Assembly (NCBI GenBank): GCA_001247695.2
Contig: LGRX02027082.1
Coordinates: forward strand, 1-64,000
From: Cymbomonas tetramitiformis
Taxonomy: Eukaryota > Chlorophyta > Pyramimonadophyceae > Pyramimonadales > Pyramimonadaceae
DNA length: 64,000 bases
Reading direction: 5' to 3'
Shown: piece by piece, positions 9,869-19,059 of the stretch
How the letters are laid out: the number at the start of each line of letters is the position of its first letter
Position numbering within the stretch: the first letter of the stretch is position 1
Notes under the pieces: model-generated
Database searches by the model: none
Told to the model about the DNA's origin: nothing
Seen by the model: the letters and a program-made list of their open reading frames with translations, nothing else
Made by a program: the position numbers and the translations under genes

Positions 9869-11098
9869 TCAGTAGCTGCCAGTACGTACCTCGCGCAGCA
9901 GGTGCACCACATGGTAGTGGTTACCATTACCATCGGTCGGTTCAAAAAACAACGCCTTCGGCCCGATGTACGTGCAAGGCAAAATCAGTTCCACGGAATC
10001 ATGCTTGTCGACGACTGTGATCCCCTGCTTCTTGTAATATGCGTCTTCCACCTCTCGGTAGGCCAGCATCCTGGCCAGGTGACATATGGGTACTTGGCTG
10101 GGGTCGGTGACCAGGTAATAGGCCATAACCTTGGCGTATGGGCGCCCAAAAGGCGCCTCCACCCCCGTGGGAAGGTCTCCCGACCCATGGTCCAAGATGG
10201 ACACGTGGTACGACACCCGTTTCACCGCTCGTGTGTACATGGCGGATGTGTACACCTCCCCACCCAGGGACATTCTCACAAACACGGCAGTACTGAAAGG
10301 GAGCGGCGTCTCACATTCGGAATGGGCGTCAGGCAGGGCATCCCCGCCCAGCGCAGCTGCCTGAGTCATCTCCACATCCACCGCACACGACGTCGGAGCC
10401 CCGGTGTGCATGGACATGAATTTCAGTAGCGTTGTGAACACACCGCCGGATCGAAGGGAGGGCGATACCATTGAACCGCGGGCCACCCACTTGCCGGCAC
10501 CCATGAAATAGCAGGCAACCGTCTTGTCCTCGGCACCTGGGTCCCTCAGGGAGTTGGCGCCGCGTGGAGCCAGGGAACGCAGAGCGTTGGCCAGCTCATG
10601 CATTTCGCGTCGGTTTGGGTACTTCCTAATGAACTCCTGCAGCGCCCTCTTCTCGCAGAGGGCGTTCATGATGGCCTGTACAGGCAAGTACTTCACGCCA
10701 GACGCCTTCACGATTCCCTTGGCCCGCTGTATTGCACGCTCCACCCACAACTCCAGGACGGCGCCTAAATCTCCCACGTATTGCTCCTGCCGGAACAGGT
10801 GCACCACTGCAAGCCGCATGTTGAACGTCAACATTTTGTCCGGTCCCGTGAGCTCCATAATTTTGGCATGCGCCCACAGATTGTCCTTCGCTGCCTTCTG
10901 GGCTTGCATGACAACTGCTTCGTTGTAGGCCTCCCCGGCTACCACACTGCCTCGCACATAATGCAGAACCGCCCGTCGAAGATGTTGCCACGCATCCTCC
11001 ATCTGGATGTTCCAGTTAAACAGAACCTTTCCGAACACCAGCGGGCTGTAGTACAGAATAAAATTCAAAAAAATCCTCCATTGTGTACATTCCTGCAC
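9869..11098 (-). CDS. Tnp2-like transposase, C-terminal part
   Basis: This ORF begins with WRIFLNFILYYSPLVF, which resembles the W..F.N..LxYx.PV segment that follows the catalytic core in Tnp2/Transposase_21 and KDZ proteins. It continues with a helical region and then KMLTFNMRLAVVHLFRQEQY, matching the family's conserved N-x-H-x(3)-H block. The last 200 residues include a beta-rich domain ending PTDGNGNHYHVVHLLRE. Directly after LLRE the DNA reads GAG|GTACGT, a strong donor, so the last eight codons to the stop may be intronic. The first codon in the open frame is GTG; the frame is probably entered by splicing (acceptor GTGCAG|GAATGT near 11092). A TATA box at 11107-11116 also allows a separate transcript starting at an internal ATG. 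No catalytic glutamate could be assigned with confidence. Confidence 0.55.
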   Translation of the reverse strand: MQECTQWRIFLNFILYYSPLVFGKVLFNWNIQMEDAWQHLRRAVLHYVRGSVVAGEAYNEAVVMQAQKAAKDNLWAHAKIMELTGPDKMLTFNMRLAVVHLFRQEQYVGDLGAVLELWVERAIQRAKGIVKASGVKYLPVQAIMNALCEKRALQEFIRKYPNRREMHELANALRSLAPRGANSLRDPGAEDKTVACYFMGAGKWVARGSMVSPSLRSGGVFTTLLKFMSMHTGAPTSCAVDVEMTQAAALGGDALPDAHSECETPLPFSTAVFVRMSLGGEVYTSAMYTRAVKRVSYHVSILDHGSGDLPTGVEAPFGRPYAKVMAYYLVTDPSQVPICHLARMLAYREVEDAYYKKQGITVVDKHDSVELILPCTYIGPKALFFEPTDGNGNHYHVVHLLREVRTGSY

Positions 11099-11106
11099 CC
11101 CCCCCG

Positions 11107-11116
11107 CTCTTATATA
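11107..11116 (-). promoter_or_regulatory. TATA-box candidate upstream of the transposase C-terminal ORF
   Basis: On the minus strand TATATAAGAG is followed by a run of eight G and then the ORF. It could drive a short transcript, or it may simply lie in the intron between the two transposase exons. Confidence 0.3.
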
Positions 11117-11250
11117 TTAGCACAGAACGTGGACGGATCCTAAACCCAAAATGAACGTTCAACAGGAAAGCATTGTGGCGGTCGGCGACGTTGTCTGCCC
11201 CCATACCCCCATGCTGTTCTTGCCTGATGTAGCAGGTACAACTTGTTATA

Positions 11251-12051
11251 TTATGACAACTTCATCGGCTGGTTACCCTTGCAGTGGTGATGGGGGGTGT
11301 CGAACGCACCGAAGTACTTCACCACGTCGTGGTATGGCCGACCAACGTCATGCGGTGGTTGAATGCGCGCGGCCCTCGATTGGAGGAGCTCAAGCAATTT
11401 TGCTGGCAAACATAAATGCGGATGGGTGTTGCTTGTCATCCTCCCCAGAAGTAGCTTCAGAAAAGCCTTCGCAATACCATAGAACACGCAGTGCCCAAAT
11501 GGGTGCGCAATTGCCCGCATTGGATCGTAGTACGGGAGGCGCTCCAATGCCCCTCGCCCATGCCTGCCTGTTGCGCATGGCTCCGCCTCGCCTGACTCTG
11601 TTTTCCTAACCAGCTCCTGGTGTTTCTTTTTGCTCAGCATCAGTTCTGGGTCGTCCGCAAAAACCTCGGGTTTCCCGTCATCCGTTTCCCACCCGTTGAG
11701 CTCCACCGCCTTCGCGTATCCCCGGAAATACATTCCTTTCCCACCAGGGCCCGGGGTTCCCTCAAAAAGGCTGTACGGATCGGCACGATAGCTACCAACT
11801 CCCATAAACCTGCCCATCGTGCACCTCATCATCGTGTCTGCGTACACCAATCCGAGCACCACCTTCAATGTGTACGACATCTTGAGGAAGGCATCGTACA
11901 CTACGAAAGGATTGGACGCATCCCGCTTCCCGTGCATCAAGTGCAACAACTCATCCTCGAATAGTGACCATAACACCAGCGGATTTTTCTCCTTCTGCCT
12001 GGGCCCTTTGGTCATCCACAGATTCTCATGATACTTATCACGCTGCCGCAC
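11251..12051 (-). CDS. Tnp2-like transposase, central part
   Basis: The 266-residue frame starts at an acceptor-like CACTAACAG|GTGCGG and has no ATG there. It contains a region VLWSLFEDELLHLMHGKRD typical of the EL..L..G block of Tnp2/KDZ transposases. Next come VYADTMMRC, corresponding to the D-containing strand, and a diverged region where the family has a CxxC. The block LERLPYYDPMRAIAHPFGHC and VFYGIAKAFLKLLL corresponds to the LPYFD...DPMH..FLG..K motif. The histidine of DPMH is replaced here by Arg (DPMR). The frame runs past a possible donor (AAGG|GTAACC at about 11272) before its stop. It lies upstream of the C-terminal ORF on the same strand with about 150 nt between them, consistent with one intron. 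The exact junction phases could not be reconciled by eye. Confidence 0.5.
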   Translation of the reverse strand: MRQRDKYHENLWMTKGPRQKEKNPLVLWSLFEDELLHLMHGKRDASNPFVVYDAFLKMSYTLKVVLGLVYADTMMRCTMGRFMGVGSYRADPYSLFEGTPGPGGKGMYFRGYAKAVELNGWETDDGKPEVFADDPELMLSKKKHQELVRKTESGEAEPCATGRHGRGALERLPYYDPMRAIAHPFGHCVFYGIAKAFLKLLLGRMTSNTHPHLCLPAKLLELLQSRAARIQPPHDVGRPYHDVVKYFGAFDTPHHHCKGNQPMKLS

Positions 12052-12235
12052 CTGTTAGTGCACAGCCCCACACAACCCCTGTCACACACTCATGCCTTTT
12101 AACAAAGGCATCAGCGGACATCATGCCCTGGACATCGCCTCCCTTTGCACCTTTCACCACGCGACTCGCTTCACGCACTCCTACGAACCTGCGCCTCTCA
12201 GAACACATGCGACTGGGAAACATTCGTAACATCAA
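12038..12235 (-). CDS. Possible upstream exon of the transposase gene
   Basis: A short frame (FVGVREASRVVKGAKGGDVQ and onward) ends just at the acceptor of the 11251-12051 exon. Codon content looks protein-like but there is no domain. It may be joined by a short intron or by a frameshift. Weak. Confidence 0.25.
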   Translation of the reverse strand: MMLRMFPSRMCSERRRFVGVREASRVVKGAKGGDVQGMMSADAFVKRHECVTGVVWGCALTGAAA

Positions 12236-12475
12236 TGTACCGATATGTGAAGGTCTTCGCTCTTTATCACAGCCACCCCCATAGAATAGCTCCTGCGCGC
12301 ACCGCCACCCGCCATACGCTTACTATCGTGGGGCGGCCCTTTCTCCCCCAGTAGACATCTTGGCACGTTCCCAATTCGACCTAGCGCATGATGATCCGTG
12401 CTGCAACGCGGTTATCACCCAAGCAAGCAACGCTGCCTGCAGAAGATGACGTGGAGGGGAGGTGGGGTGGAGAAG

Positions 12476-13075
12476 TTACCCGATATCTGAGTTCCAAACT
12501 TGACAATCGTCTGCCCCTGGAGAAATCACCATGCCACGATGCTCCGCGTCCAGTTCATCGTCGCTCTCGTCCTGAACTAACGCCAACTTGCCTAAATCGA
12601 ACCGTAGGTCCTTAGGTAGTTCGTCATCGCTGTCGTCGTGGACGCCCTGGTCGTCGTGAGGTGCTGCCGATAAGGGGGGTGGGGATGCTGGTTCACTCTC
12701 GCCGTCCTCATCGTTTTCAACTGCTTCCTCGTCAATGCACCAGCCTGCCGTAGCTGCTTCACCCTCGCCGTCCTCATCGCTTTCAACTGCTTCCTCGTCA
12801 ATGCAGCAGCCTGCCGTAGCAGGGTCAGGCTTCCTTCTTACCCGTCCTCTCTTATCCACCCGCCCTCCCGCCTTCCATATCCACAGCGCAATACTTCTCA
12901 CGTCAGCGCTCTCCGCCGGTGTTGATCGCCCGTCCCAGTCCTGGTGTCCTCTGTATCTGCGTAATGTCGCTCGCAGGCTGTTTTTCGTGCGAAAAGCCTC
13001 CATGGCGATTTTTTCCAGGCTCTCTGTAGGCAGCACACCGATCGTGCTCGTTCCCTGCGCCAGTACCAGCAACAC
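12476..13075 (-). CDS. Acidic hypothetical protein with an internal duplication
   Basis: This 199-residue frame has no family I recognise. The N-terminal 90 residues are basic and helical (SLRATLRRYRGHQDWDGRST). The C-terminal half is strongly acidic and holds two near-identical blocks, TAGCCIDEEAVESDEDGE and TAGWCIDEEAVENDEDGE, which are a DNA-level duplication. The listed first codon is GTG; the frame stays open about 50 nt further upstream without ATG, so it may start by splicing or at the internal ATG in KIAMEAF. It is a minus-strand ORF inside the 11-kb element, upstream of the transposase exons, and may be the N-terminal part of that protein or a separate accessory protein. Confidence 0.4.
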   Translation of the reverse strand: MLLVLAQGTSTIGVLPTESLEKIAMEAFRTKNSLRATLRRYRGHQDWDGRSTPAESADVRSIALWIWKAGGRVDKRGRVRRKPDPATAGCCIDEEAVESDEDGEGEAATAGWCIDEEAVENDEDGESEPASPPPLSAAPHDDQGVHDDSDDELPKDLRFDLGKLALVQDESDDELDAEHRGMVISPGADDCQVWNSDIG

Positions 13076-13359
13076 GTAGCGTTTGCTTACACACAGCGAA
13101 CGGGTTGCCCCGAACGGGGGATCACATATTCACAAAAAACAAACGTTTACCAGGCTGCTGATGCATGCACAAATGGCCACCCAGTACGGGTTGAGGTGAC
13201 TCGGTCGGGCGCGCACCTATTAACAAGCCAACCGTTATCCAGTCGGGAGATGCAGGCAGAAATGGCCAGCCCGCACATACAAGACTCTCACCGCACAAAT
13301 GCCAGGGCAAGGCGCGCGATAGTTACGCAGCCAGGAGGGGGATGCGTAGCCGATGACTA

Positions 13360-13720
13360 CGCCCCGTAGAGACACGATCATCGAAGAAGGTGGCGCCGTT
13401 CGAACATAATTGCACATTGCGTACTCACGTGTTCCATGCTACACGCCATGCTTTACTCGTTAACACGGTCCGTGCCACCTTCTACACGGCTTCAGTGCTA
13501 TTAAGTGAGCATGTGTTGCACGTGTGGCATCGGCTCTCACAACTGGCCGAGGAGTACGCCCCATAGAGACACGAACATCAAAGAAGGTGGGGCCGTTAGA
13601 ATATGATTACACGTTACGTGCTCAGGTGTTACACGCTACTCGTTATGCTTTACTGGTTTTGTCCGACAGGCTGTGCCACCTTCTACACGGATTCAGTGCT
13701 ATTACGTGAGCACGTGTTGT
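13360..13720. repeat. ~200-bp tandem duplication
   Basis: The stretch from GTAGAGACACGATCATCGAAG through TTCTACACGGCTTCAGTGC is repeated from about 13562 to 13720 with some 15% differences. It lies between the two groups of minus-strand ORFs of the element and probably holds promoter sequence for the left group. Confidence 0.7.
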
Positions 13721-13775
13721 TGCACGTGTGCCGTCGGCTATCGGAACTGCTGCTCTCTGCATCGTCTTCCGTCAA

Positions 13776-14339
13776 TCAGCGCTCCCAGAACGGAGTCCGG
13801 CGTAGCGGCTTTGGACGCGGATCATTGAAGTTGCCTCGGTACTCTTCTGGCTTCAATGCGACGTCATGTGCATTGGGCCCTGCTTTCCAGAACACCTGGT
13901 AGTCCTCCGTGATGGATAAATCCGGGAGGCGCACAAATTTCATGGCCACCAGGGTGTCAAAATCAAATGCCTCCACTGAGAAGTCACTGTGGAAAATTGA
14001 ATAATCCATAGCTGCACGCGCAGGCTGATCGTCGTAATCTTCGTCCACGCCAATGCAGTGGCAGCGCATAACCTCCGGGTGTCCCAGGGCGCGCCACTCA
14101 AGGGGGGTGTCGTGCTCAAAGCATTCCTTACCGATCATCACCACGAGCTCCCGCTCCGTGCCTCCCTCGTCCTCTTGTACGGCAGCGTACTCCTCGCCAA
14201 ATGCGTCATGCGACCACTCTTTGAGCTCTTCCACCCCGGCGGCGGTCAGCTCCGTCATCCGCTGCTTCTTGCGCATGGCAGCCGTGAGGTGAGTGCGGGC
14301 TGCGAGCGCCTTACGCCCGGCCTGCAGGACGTGGGTCAT
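13776..14339 (-). CDS. Hypothetical protein in the 11-kb element
   Basis: A frame of 187 residues from ATG (MTHVLQAGRKAL). The N-terminus is basic and helical. The rest is acidic with aromatic residues (HSDFSVEAFDFDTLVAMKFV) and ends PKPLRRTPFWER. I do not recognise the family. It is in the same reading frame as the ORF directly upstream (14352-14789); a single TAA at 14352-14354 and four codons separate them. The two may form one protein interrupted by a stop, or two adjacent ORFs. Confidence 0.45.
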   Translation of the reverse strand: MTHVLQAGRKALAARTHLTAAMRKKQRMTELTAAGVEELKEWSHDAFGEEYAAVQEDEGGTERELVVMIGKECFEHDTPLEWRALGHPEVMRCHCIGVDEDYDDQPARAAMDYSIFHSDFSVEAFDFDTLVAMKFVRLPDLSITEDYQVFWKAGPNAHDVALKPEEYRGNFNDPRPKPLRRTPFWER

Positions 14340-14351
14340 GTGCGGCAAAGG

Positions 14352-14789
14352 TTAGGCCATGCTCTTCTTCGTGCGTGTGGTGCGCCTGGCCCTCGGCTCC
14401 CGGGGTTCCTGATCCGCCGCCCCTGCTGCGGGGTATGTAGCTTTGAAAGCTGCTTTCACGGCTTTACTCCGCTCAGCTCGGTTTTTTATGTCCTTTGTCC
14501 ATCGATTCTTAAGGCGCTCCACGACGTTCACCTCGTCAGTAAATTTGTGCACAACGAAAACATTCTCAAACCCAGACAGGAGCACAGTTTCAAATATTTG
14601 ATGGTTCATGATGACCCGTGCACCCGTCTCCTTGTGTACTCGTGCAATGTGCTGGATGAGCACATTCTCTGGCAACTGCCGCACTTGCGGAAGTAGGCGT
14701 TGCACGGTGCGTTCCAAGTCCTCCAGGAAACAAGGCTGGCCTTTGGCGAACAGCTCGCACAATTTCCTCTTATTTGCTGCTCGGCCCAA
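14352..14789 (-). CDS. Hypothetical basic protein or exon in the 11-kb element
   Basis: The frame reads GRAANKRKLCELFAKGQPCF, then a helical region with FETVLLSGFENVFVVHKFTD, and ends with a very basic tail (PRARRTTRTKKSMA). There is no ATG before the first recognised residues: the open frame begins at a TGA around 14815 and the listed start is TTG. An acceptor CCGAGCAG|CAAATA is present, so this is probably an internal exon. No domain is recognised. Confidence 0.4.
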   Translation of the reverse strand: MGRAANKRKLCELFAKGQPCFLEDLERTVQRLLPQVRQLPENVLIQHIARVHKETGARVIMNHQIFETVLLSGFENVFVVHKFTDEVNVVERLKNRWTKDIKNRAERSKAVKAAFKATYPAAGAADQEPREPRARRTTRTKKSMA

Positions 14790-14856
14790 TGCCCAATCCC
14801 ATTTTGTATATCAGTGGCGCACTTCCGGGAACCACATGCAAGGAAAGTCCGGATCA

Positions 14857-15402
14857 TCAGGCATCCTTGCAGACCGGCAGAGGGCCCATCTGTGGTGTGA
14901 CCGCACCTTTCAAGAGTGCATCCCTTCGTCGTGCGTATGCTGCGTGGGCTCTGGTTGTAGGGCTGGTGACGGGGGTTTTTGTTCCCGGCACGGCTGCTGT
15001 GGGTGTCCCAGTGGTTGCATCCGCCGAGTCAGCCGCCGGAATGTGGGCCAGCTCAACGGTCTCCCTTGGAACCGGGGCCGAGAAGGTCCACTCCTGCCTG
15101 AGGGCGTGCGCCTGCTTCAGCCTGTCGGCTGCTCGCCGTCCCAGCACTCCTCCCGTCGGTACAGGGGTTGCATAGGTATAGACAACGAACCCTAGATCGG
15201 TTGCCAGCTGGATGCGCGCAGAAATACAAGCACTACAAGCAGCTACGCGTAGACCGTGCAATGAGTTTTGGATAGCCCGTACCTTGCTCGCTACCTGCAG
15301 CAGGCACAGGATGCCTCGGGCTTTTGCGCGTTGCCACCGCCGGCGCGGTTGGCCGTACTGGAGTGCAACATGCATGTACGGCGCAAACCGGCTGCTGCAC
15401 AC
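14857..15402 (-). CDS. Hypothetical alanine-rich ORF or exon in the 11-kb element
   Basis: The first 80 residues (RFAPYMHVALQYGQPRRRWQ and on) look like a folded, basic protein. The rest is low-complexity Ala/Thr/Pro. It overlaps the C-terminal part of the 15233-15949 ORF in another frame. One reading is that the upstream ORF splices or shifts into this frame near 15400. Function unknown. Confidence 0.3.
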   Translation of the reverse strand: MCSSRFAPYMHVALQYGQPRRRWQRAKARGILCLLQVASKVRAIQNSLHGLRVAACSACISARIQLATDLGFVVYTYATPVPTGGVLGRRAADRLKQAHALRQEWTFSAPVPRETVELAHIPAADSADATTGTPTAAVPGTKTPVTSPTTRAHAAYARRRDALLKGAVTPQMGPLPVCKDA

Positions 15403-15949
15403 GGCTGGCGGTGCCAGGCTTCCTCATTTGCAACATGCGGTGCCGCCTAGCTCGGGTGCGGGGCGTCATTTCCACAGCGGCTGTTGGCACGCCATTCGTT
15501 GCGGCTGCAGCCTCAGGCGTTGGGTGTACTGCCTGCCCCTGCGCGCCCGTATCGGTGGCCGCCGGCTCCCATACCGGAAGCGAACGGTCGCTCGTGGCGG
15601 ATGCCACCACAGGCGTTGGGTGTAAGTCTGCCTGCCCCTGCGCGCCCGTATCGGTGGCCGCCGGCTCCCATACCGGAAGCGAACGGTCGCTCGTGGCGGT
15701 TGCCACCACAGGCGTTGGTTGCACTGCCTGCCCCTGCGCGCTCGTGACGTTCAACGCCGGCTCACGTTCCGGAAGCGGCCTGTCGCTCGTAGTGTTGGGT
15801 TGAACCCTGGTCTGCTTCTGACGTTCCGCGTCTTCCGCGGTCAGTGGAATCACGAGGTGACATTTCTTGCTTAATATGACAGTCGCGTTGAACTCTTTAC
15901 ATGCCTGCAGGTCCTGAGCTTGAAAGATTGCCATGTTGTTGTCCGCCAT
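15233..15949 (-). CDS. Hypothetical protein with Pro/Ala-rich tandem repeats
   Basis: I chose the ATG at 15949 (context GAAGATGGCGG) over the longer non-ATG frame. Residues 1-50 (MADNNMAIFQAQDLQACKEF) are globular-looking. Then come three imperfect copies of a block of about 31 residues, SDRSLPVWEPAATDTGAQGQ, caused by a tandem DNA repeat at 15500-15780. After about residue 180 the frame becomes basic and less protein-like. It is probably the first ORF of the right-hand minus-strand group in the element. No domain is recognised. Confidence 0.4.
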   Translation of the reverse strand: MADNNMAIFQAQDLQACKEFNATVILSKKCHLVIPLTAEDAERQKQTRVQPNTTSDRPLPEREPALNVTSAQGQAVQPTPVVATATSDRSLPVWEPAATDTGAQGQADLHPTPVVASATSDRSLPVWEPAATDTGAQGQAVHPTPEAAAATNGVPTAAVEMTPRTRARRHRMLQMRKPGTASRVQQPVCAVHACCTPVRPTAPAVATRKSPRHPVPAAGSEQGTGYPKLIARSTRSCL

Positions 15950-16116
15950 CTTCAGCTCGGTCCGGCGTCCGCCATCTTCCAGCACGGACCACCAGGACCA
16001 GGGCGGCAACCGGAAAATACCCGTAGGTTCCGCCGGATTTTCAAAAACAATGGACAGCGCTTCCGCAGGAAATGCCACAGCCAGCACTGACTAGTCAACA
16101 GGAACGGTTGCGAAGG

Positions 16117-17600
16117 ACCGACCGAACCAAGGAGCGACATGACCTGGTTGGGGCGTCCAACCACGGCTCTGGGGGTGCGTCGAGACAAGGTGTTAACACG
16201 CCTTCCCGACACTTACATGAGGTAACATCCTCTCCGTCCAGGCTTCTGTCCGGAGATAACATACTCCCCCTTCAGGCTTGTTACACACTTTCAAGAAGGA
16301 CACCGGAAAGACCCACGTGTGCATTTCCAAAGAAGAAATAACATGCTGTAAGGGAATACAAACCAGGCAAGGGGAGACTCGATACTATTTACAGAATGTA
16401 CTTTTTACATCATGTTCAAACACATGTTGAAGAAACCGACAGTTGCGACACCGACAGTTGCGACACCGACAGTTGCGAAGAACCAAGGAACGACATGACC
16501 TGGTTTGGGCGTCCTACCACGGCTCTGGGGGCGCGTCGAGACAAGGTCTTAACACGCGTTCCCGATCCACTGGCCGACAGACATTCCCACGAATAAAGGT
16601 TCGCCGCGGCTCTGGGTGCGCGTCGAGCACAAGTCTTAACACGCGTTCCCGAGCCACCGGCCTCCAAACCCTCATCCACATACGACAACGTATATGTAAT
16701 ATGACAACAAAGAAGACTAAAACTACAACTTTGGAAGGGCGCGTGGTTGAGGAGCTATCCTCCCAACGCCGCCTACTGCCTCCGCAGACCCAGGTGCAAA
16801 GATACAAGGGACGTCTTGAGTAAACAACAAAACAGAGCCAGGGAAACCTCAGCTGGCGTACCCGCCCGGAGATATGATGCTGCAGCGGGCACTGACTACT
16901 CAACACCGACAGTTGCGAAGAACCAAGGAACAACATGACCTGGTTTGGGCGTCCTACCACGGCTCTGGGGGCGCGTCGAGACAAGGTCTTAACACGCGTT
17001 CCCGATCCACTGGCCGACAGACATTCCCACGAATAAAGGTTCGCCGCGGCTCTGGGTGCGCGTCGAGCACAAGTCTTAACACGCGTTCCCGAGCCACCGG
17101 CCTCCAAACCCTCATCCACATACGACAACGTATGTAATATGACAACAAAGAAGACTAAAACTACAACTTTGGAAGGGCGCGTGGTTGAGGAGCTATCCTC
17201 CCAACGCCGCCTACTGCCTCCGCAGACCCACGTTCAAAGATACAAGGGACGTCTTGAGTAAACAACAAAACAGAGCCAGGGAAACCTCAGCTGGCGTACC
17301 CGCCCGGAGATATGATGCTGCAGCGGGCACTGACTACTCAACACCGACAGTTGCGAAGAACCAAGGAACGACATGGCCTGGTTTGGGCGTCCTACCACGG
17401 CTCTGGGGGCGCGTCGAGACAAGGTCTTAACACGCGTTCCCGATCCACTGGCCGACAGACATTCCCACGAATAAAGGTTCGCCGCGGCTCTGGGTGCGCG
17501 TCGAGCACAAGTCTTAACACGCGTTCCCGAGCCACCGGCCTCCAAACCCTCATGCACATACGACAACGTCTGTAATATGACAACAAAGAAGACTAAAACT
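16117..17600. repeat. 438-bp tandem repeat (three full copies plus a diverged one)
   Basis: Units start with ACACCGACAGTTGCGAAG near 16470, 16903 and 17341 and are almost identical. A diverged partial copy begins near 16117. Each unit contains two related sub-blocks with CGAGACAAGGTCTTAACACG and CGAGCACAAGTCTTAACACG. ORFs here on both strands repeat with the array and are not genes. Confidence 0.93.
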
Positions 17601-17619
17601 ACAACTTGGGAAGGGCGCG

Positions 17620-19055
17620 TGGTTGAGGAGTTACATATCCTCCCACCGCACCCTTGCAAGCAAGCGCCGCACACCACAAAGACAGATCCGACTTGCCTGC
17701 GAGAACGGGGCGCGTGGTTGAGGAGCTATCCTCCCAACGCAGCCTACTGCCTCCGCAGACCCAAGTGCAAGGAAACAAGGGACGACTTGAATAAACAACA
17801 CAAACAGAGCCAGACAACCTGCTACCGGCGCGTGGTTGAGGAGCTATCCTCCCACCGCACCCATGCAAGCAAGCGCCGCACAACACAACTACAGATCCGA
17901 CTTGCCTGCGGGAACAGGGCGCGTGGTTGAGGAGCTATCCTCCCATCGCAGCCTGCTGCCTCCGCAGACCCAGGTGCAAGGAAACAAGGGACGTCTTGAA
18001 TAAACAACAAAAACAGAGCCAGGCAACCTGCTACCGGCGCGTGGTTGAGGAGCTATCCTCCCACCGCACCCATGCAAGCAAGCGCCGCACACCACAACTA
18101 CAGATCCGACTTGCCTGCGGGAACAGGGCGCGTGGTTGAGGAGCTATCCTCCCATCGCAGCCTACTGCCTCCGCAGACCCAAGTGCAAGGAAACAAGGGA
18201 CGACTTGACTAAACAACAAAAACAGAGCCAGGCAACCTGCTACCGGCGCGTGGTTGAGGAGCTATCCTCCCACCGCACCCATGCAAGCAAGCGCCGCACA
18301 ACACAACTACAGATCCGACTTGCCTGCGGGAACAGGGCGCGTGGTTGAGGAGCTATCCTCCCATCGCAGCCTACTGCCTCCGCAGACCCAGGTGCAAGGA
18401 AACAAGGGACGTCTTGAATAAACAACAAAAACAGAGCCAGGCAACCTGCTACCGGCGCGTGGTTGAGGAGCTATCCTCCCACCGCACCCATGCAAGCAAG
18501 CGCCGCACACCACACTGCGATCCGACTTGCCTGCGGGATCGCGTGGTTGAGGAGCTATGGTTGAGGAGCTATCCTCCCATCGCAGCCTGCTGCCTCCGCA
18601 GACCCAGGTGCAAGGAAACAAGGGACGTCTTGAATAAACAACAAAAACAGAGCCAGGCAACCTGCTACCGGCGCGTGGTTGAGGAGCTATCCTCCCACCG
18701 CACCCATGCAAGCAAGCGCCGCACAACACAACTACAGATCCGACTTGCCTGCGGGAACAGGGCGCGTGGTTGAGGAGCTATCCTCCCATCGCAGCCTACT
18801 GCCTCCGCAGACCCAGGTGCAAGGAAACAAGGGACGTCTTGAATAAACAACAAAAACAGAGCCAGGCAACCTACTACCGGCGCGTGGTTGAGGAGCTATC
18901 CTCCCACCGCACCCATGCAAGCAAGCGCCGCACACCACTACTACAGATCCGACTTGCCTGCGGGAACAGGGCGCGTGGTTGAGGAGCTATCCTCCCAACG
19001 CAGCCTGCTGCCTCCGCAGACCCAAGTGCAAGGAAACAAGGGACGTCTTGAAAAA
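17620..19055. repeat. 209-bp tandem repeat with GAGGAGCTATCCTC hairpins
   Basis: About seven copies of a 209-bp unit. Each has two half-units starting GCGCGTGGTTGAGGAGCTAT, and the sequence GAGGA-GCTA-TCCTC forms a short hairpin in each half. One copy near 18540 is shortened, with TGGTTGAGGAGCTA duplicated. The last copy is diverged near 19000. The unit is related to part of the 438-bp repeat. Confidence 0.93.
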
Positions 19056-19059
19056 AAAA

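Noticed and set aside
13100..13770. Further coding exons between the two minus-strand ORF groups
   Set aside because: The stretch is a ~200-bp tandem duplication with short frames only. Promoter or spacer is more likely.
12476..16087. A virophage or Polinton/Maverick-like gene cluster
   Set aside because: No major capsid, packaging ATPase, protease, DNA polymerase B or retroviral integrase motif is seen. The neighbouring transposase is Tnp2-like instead.
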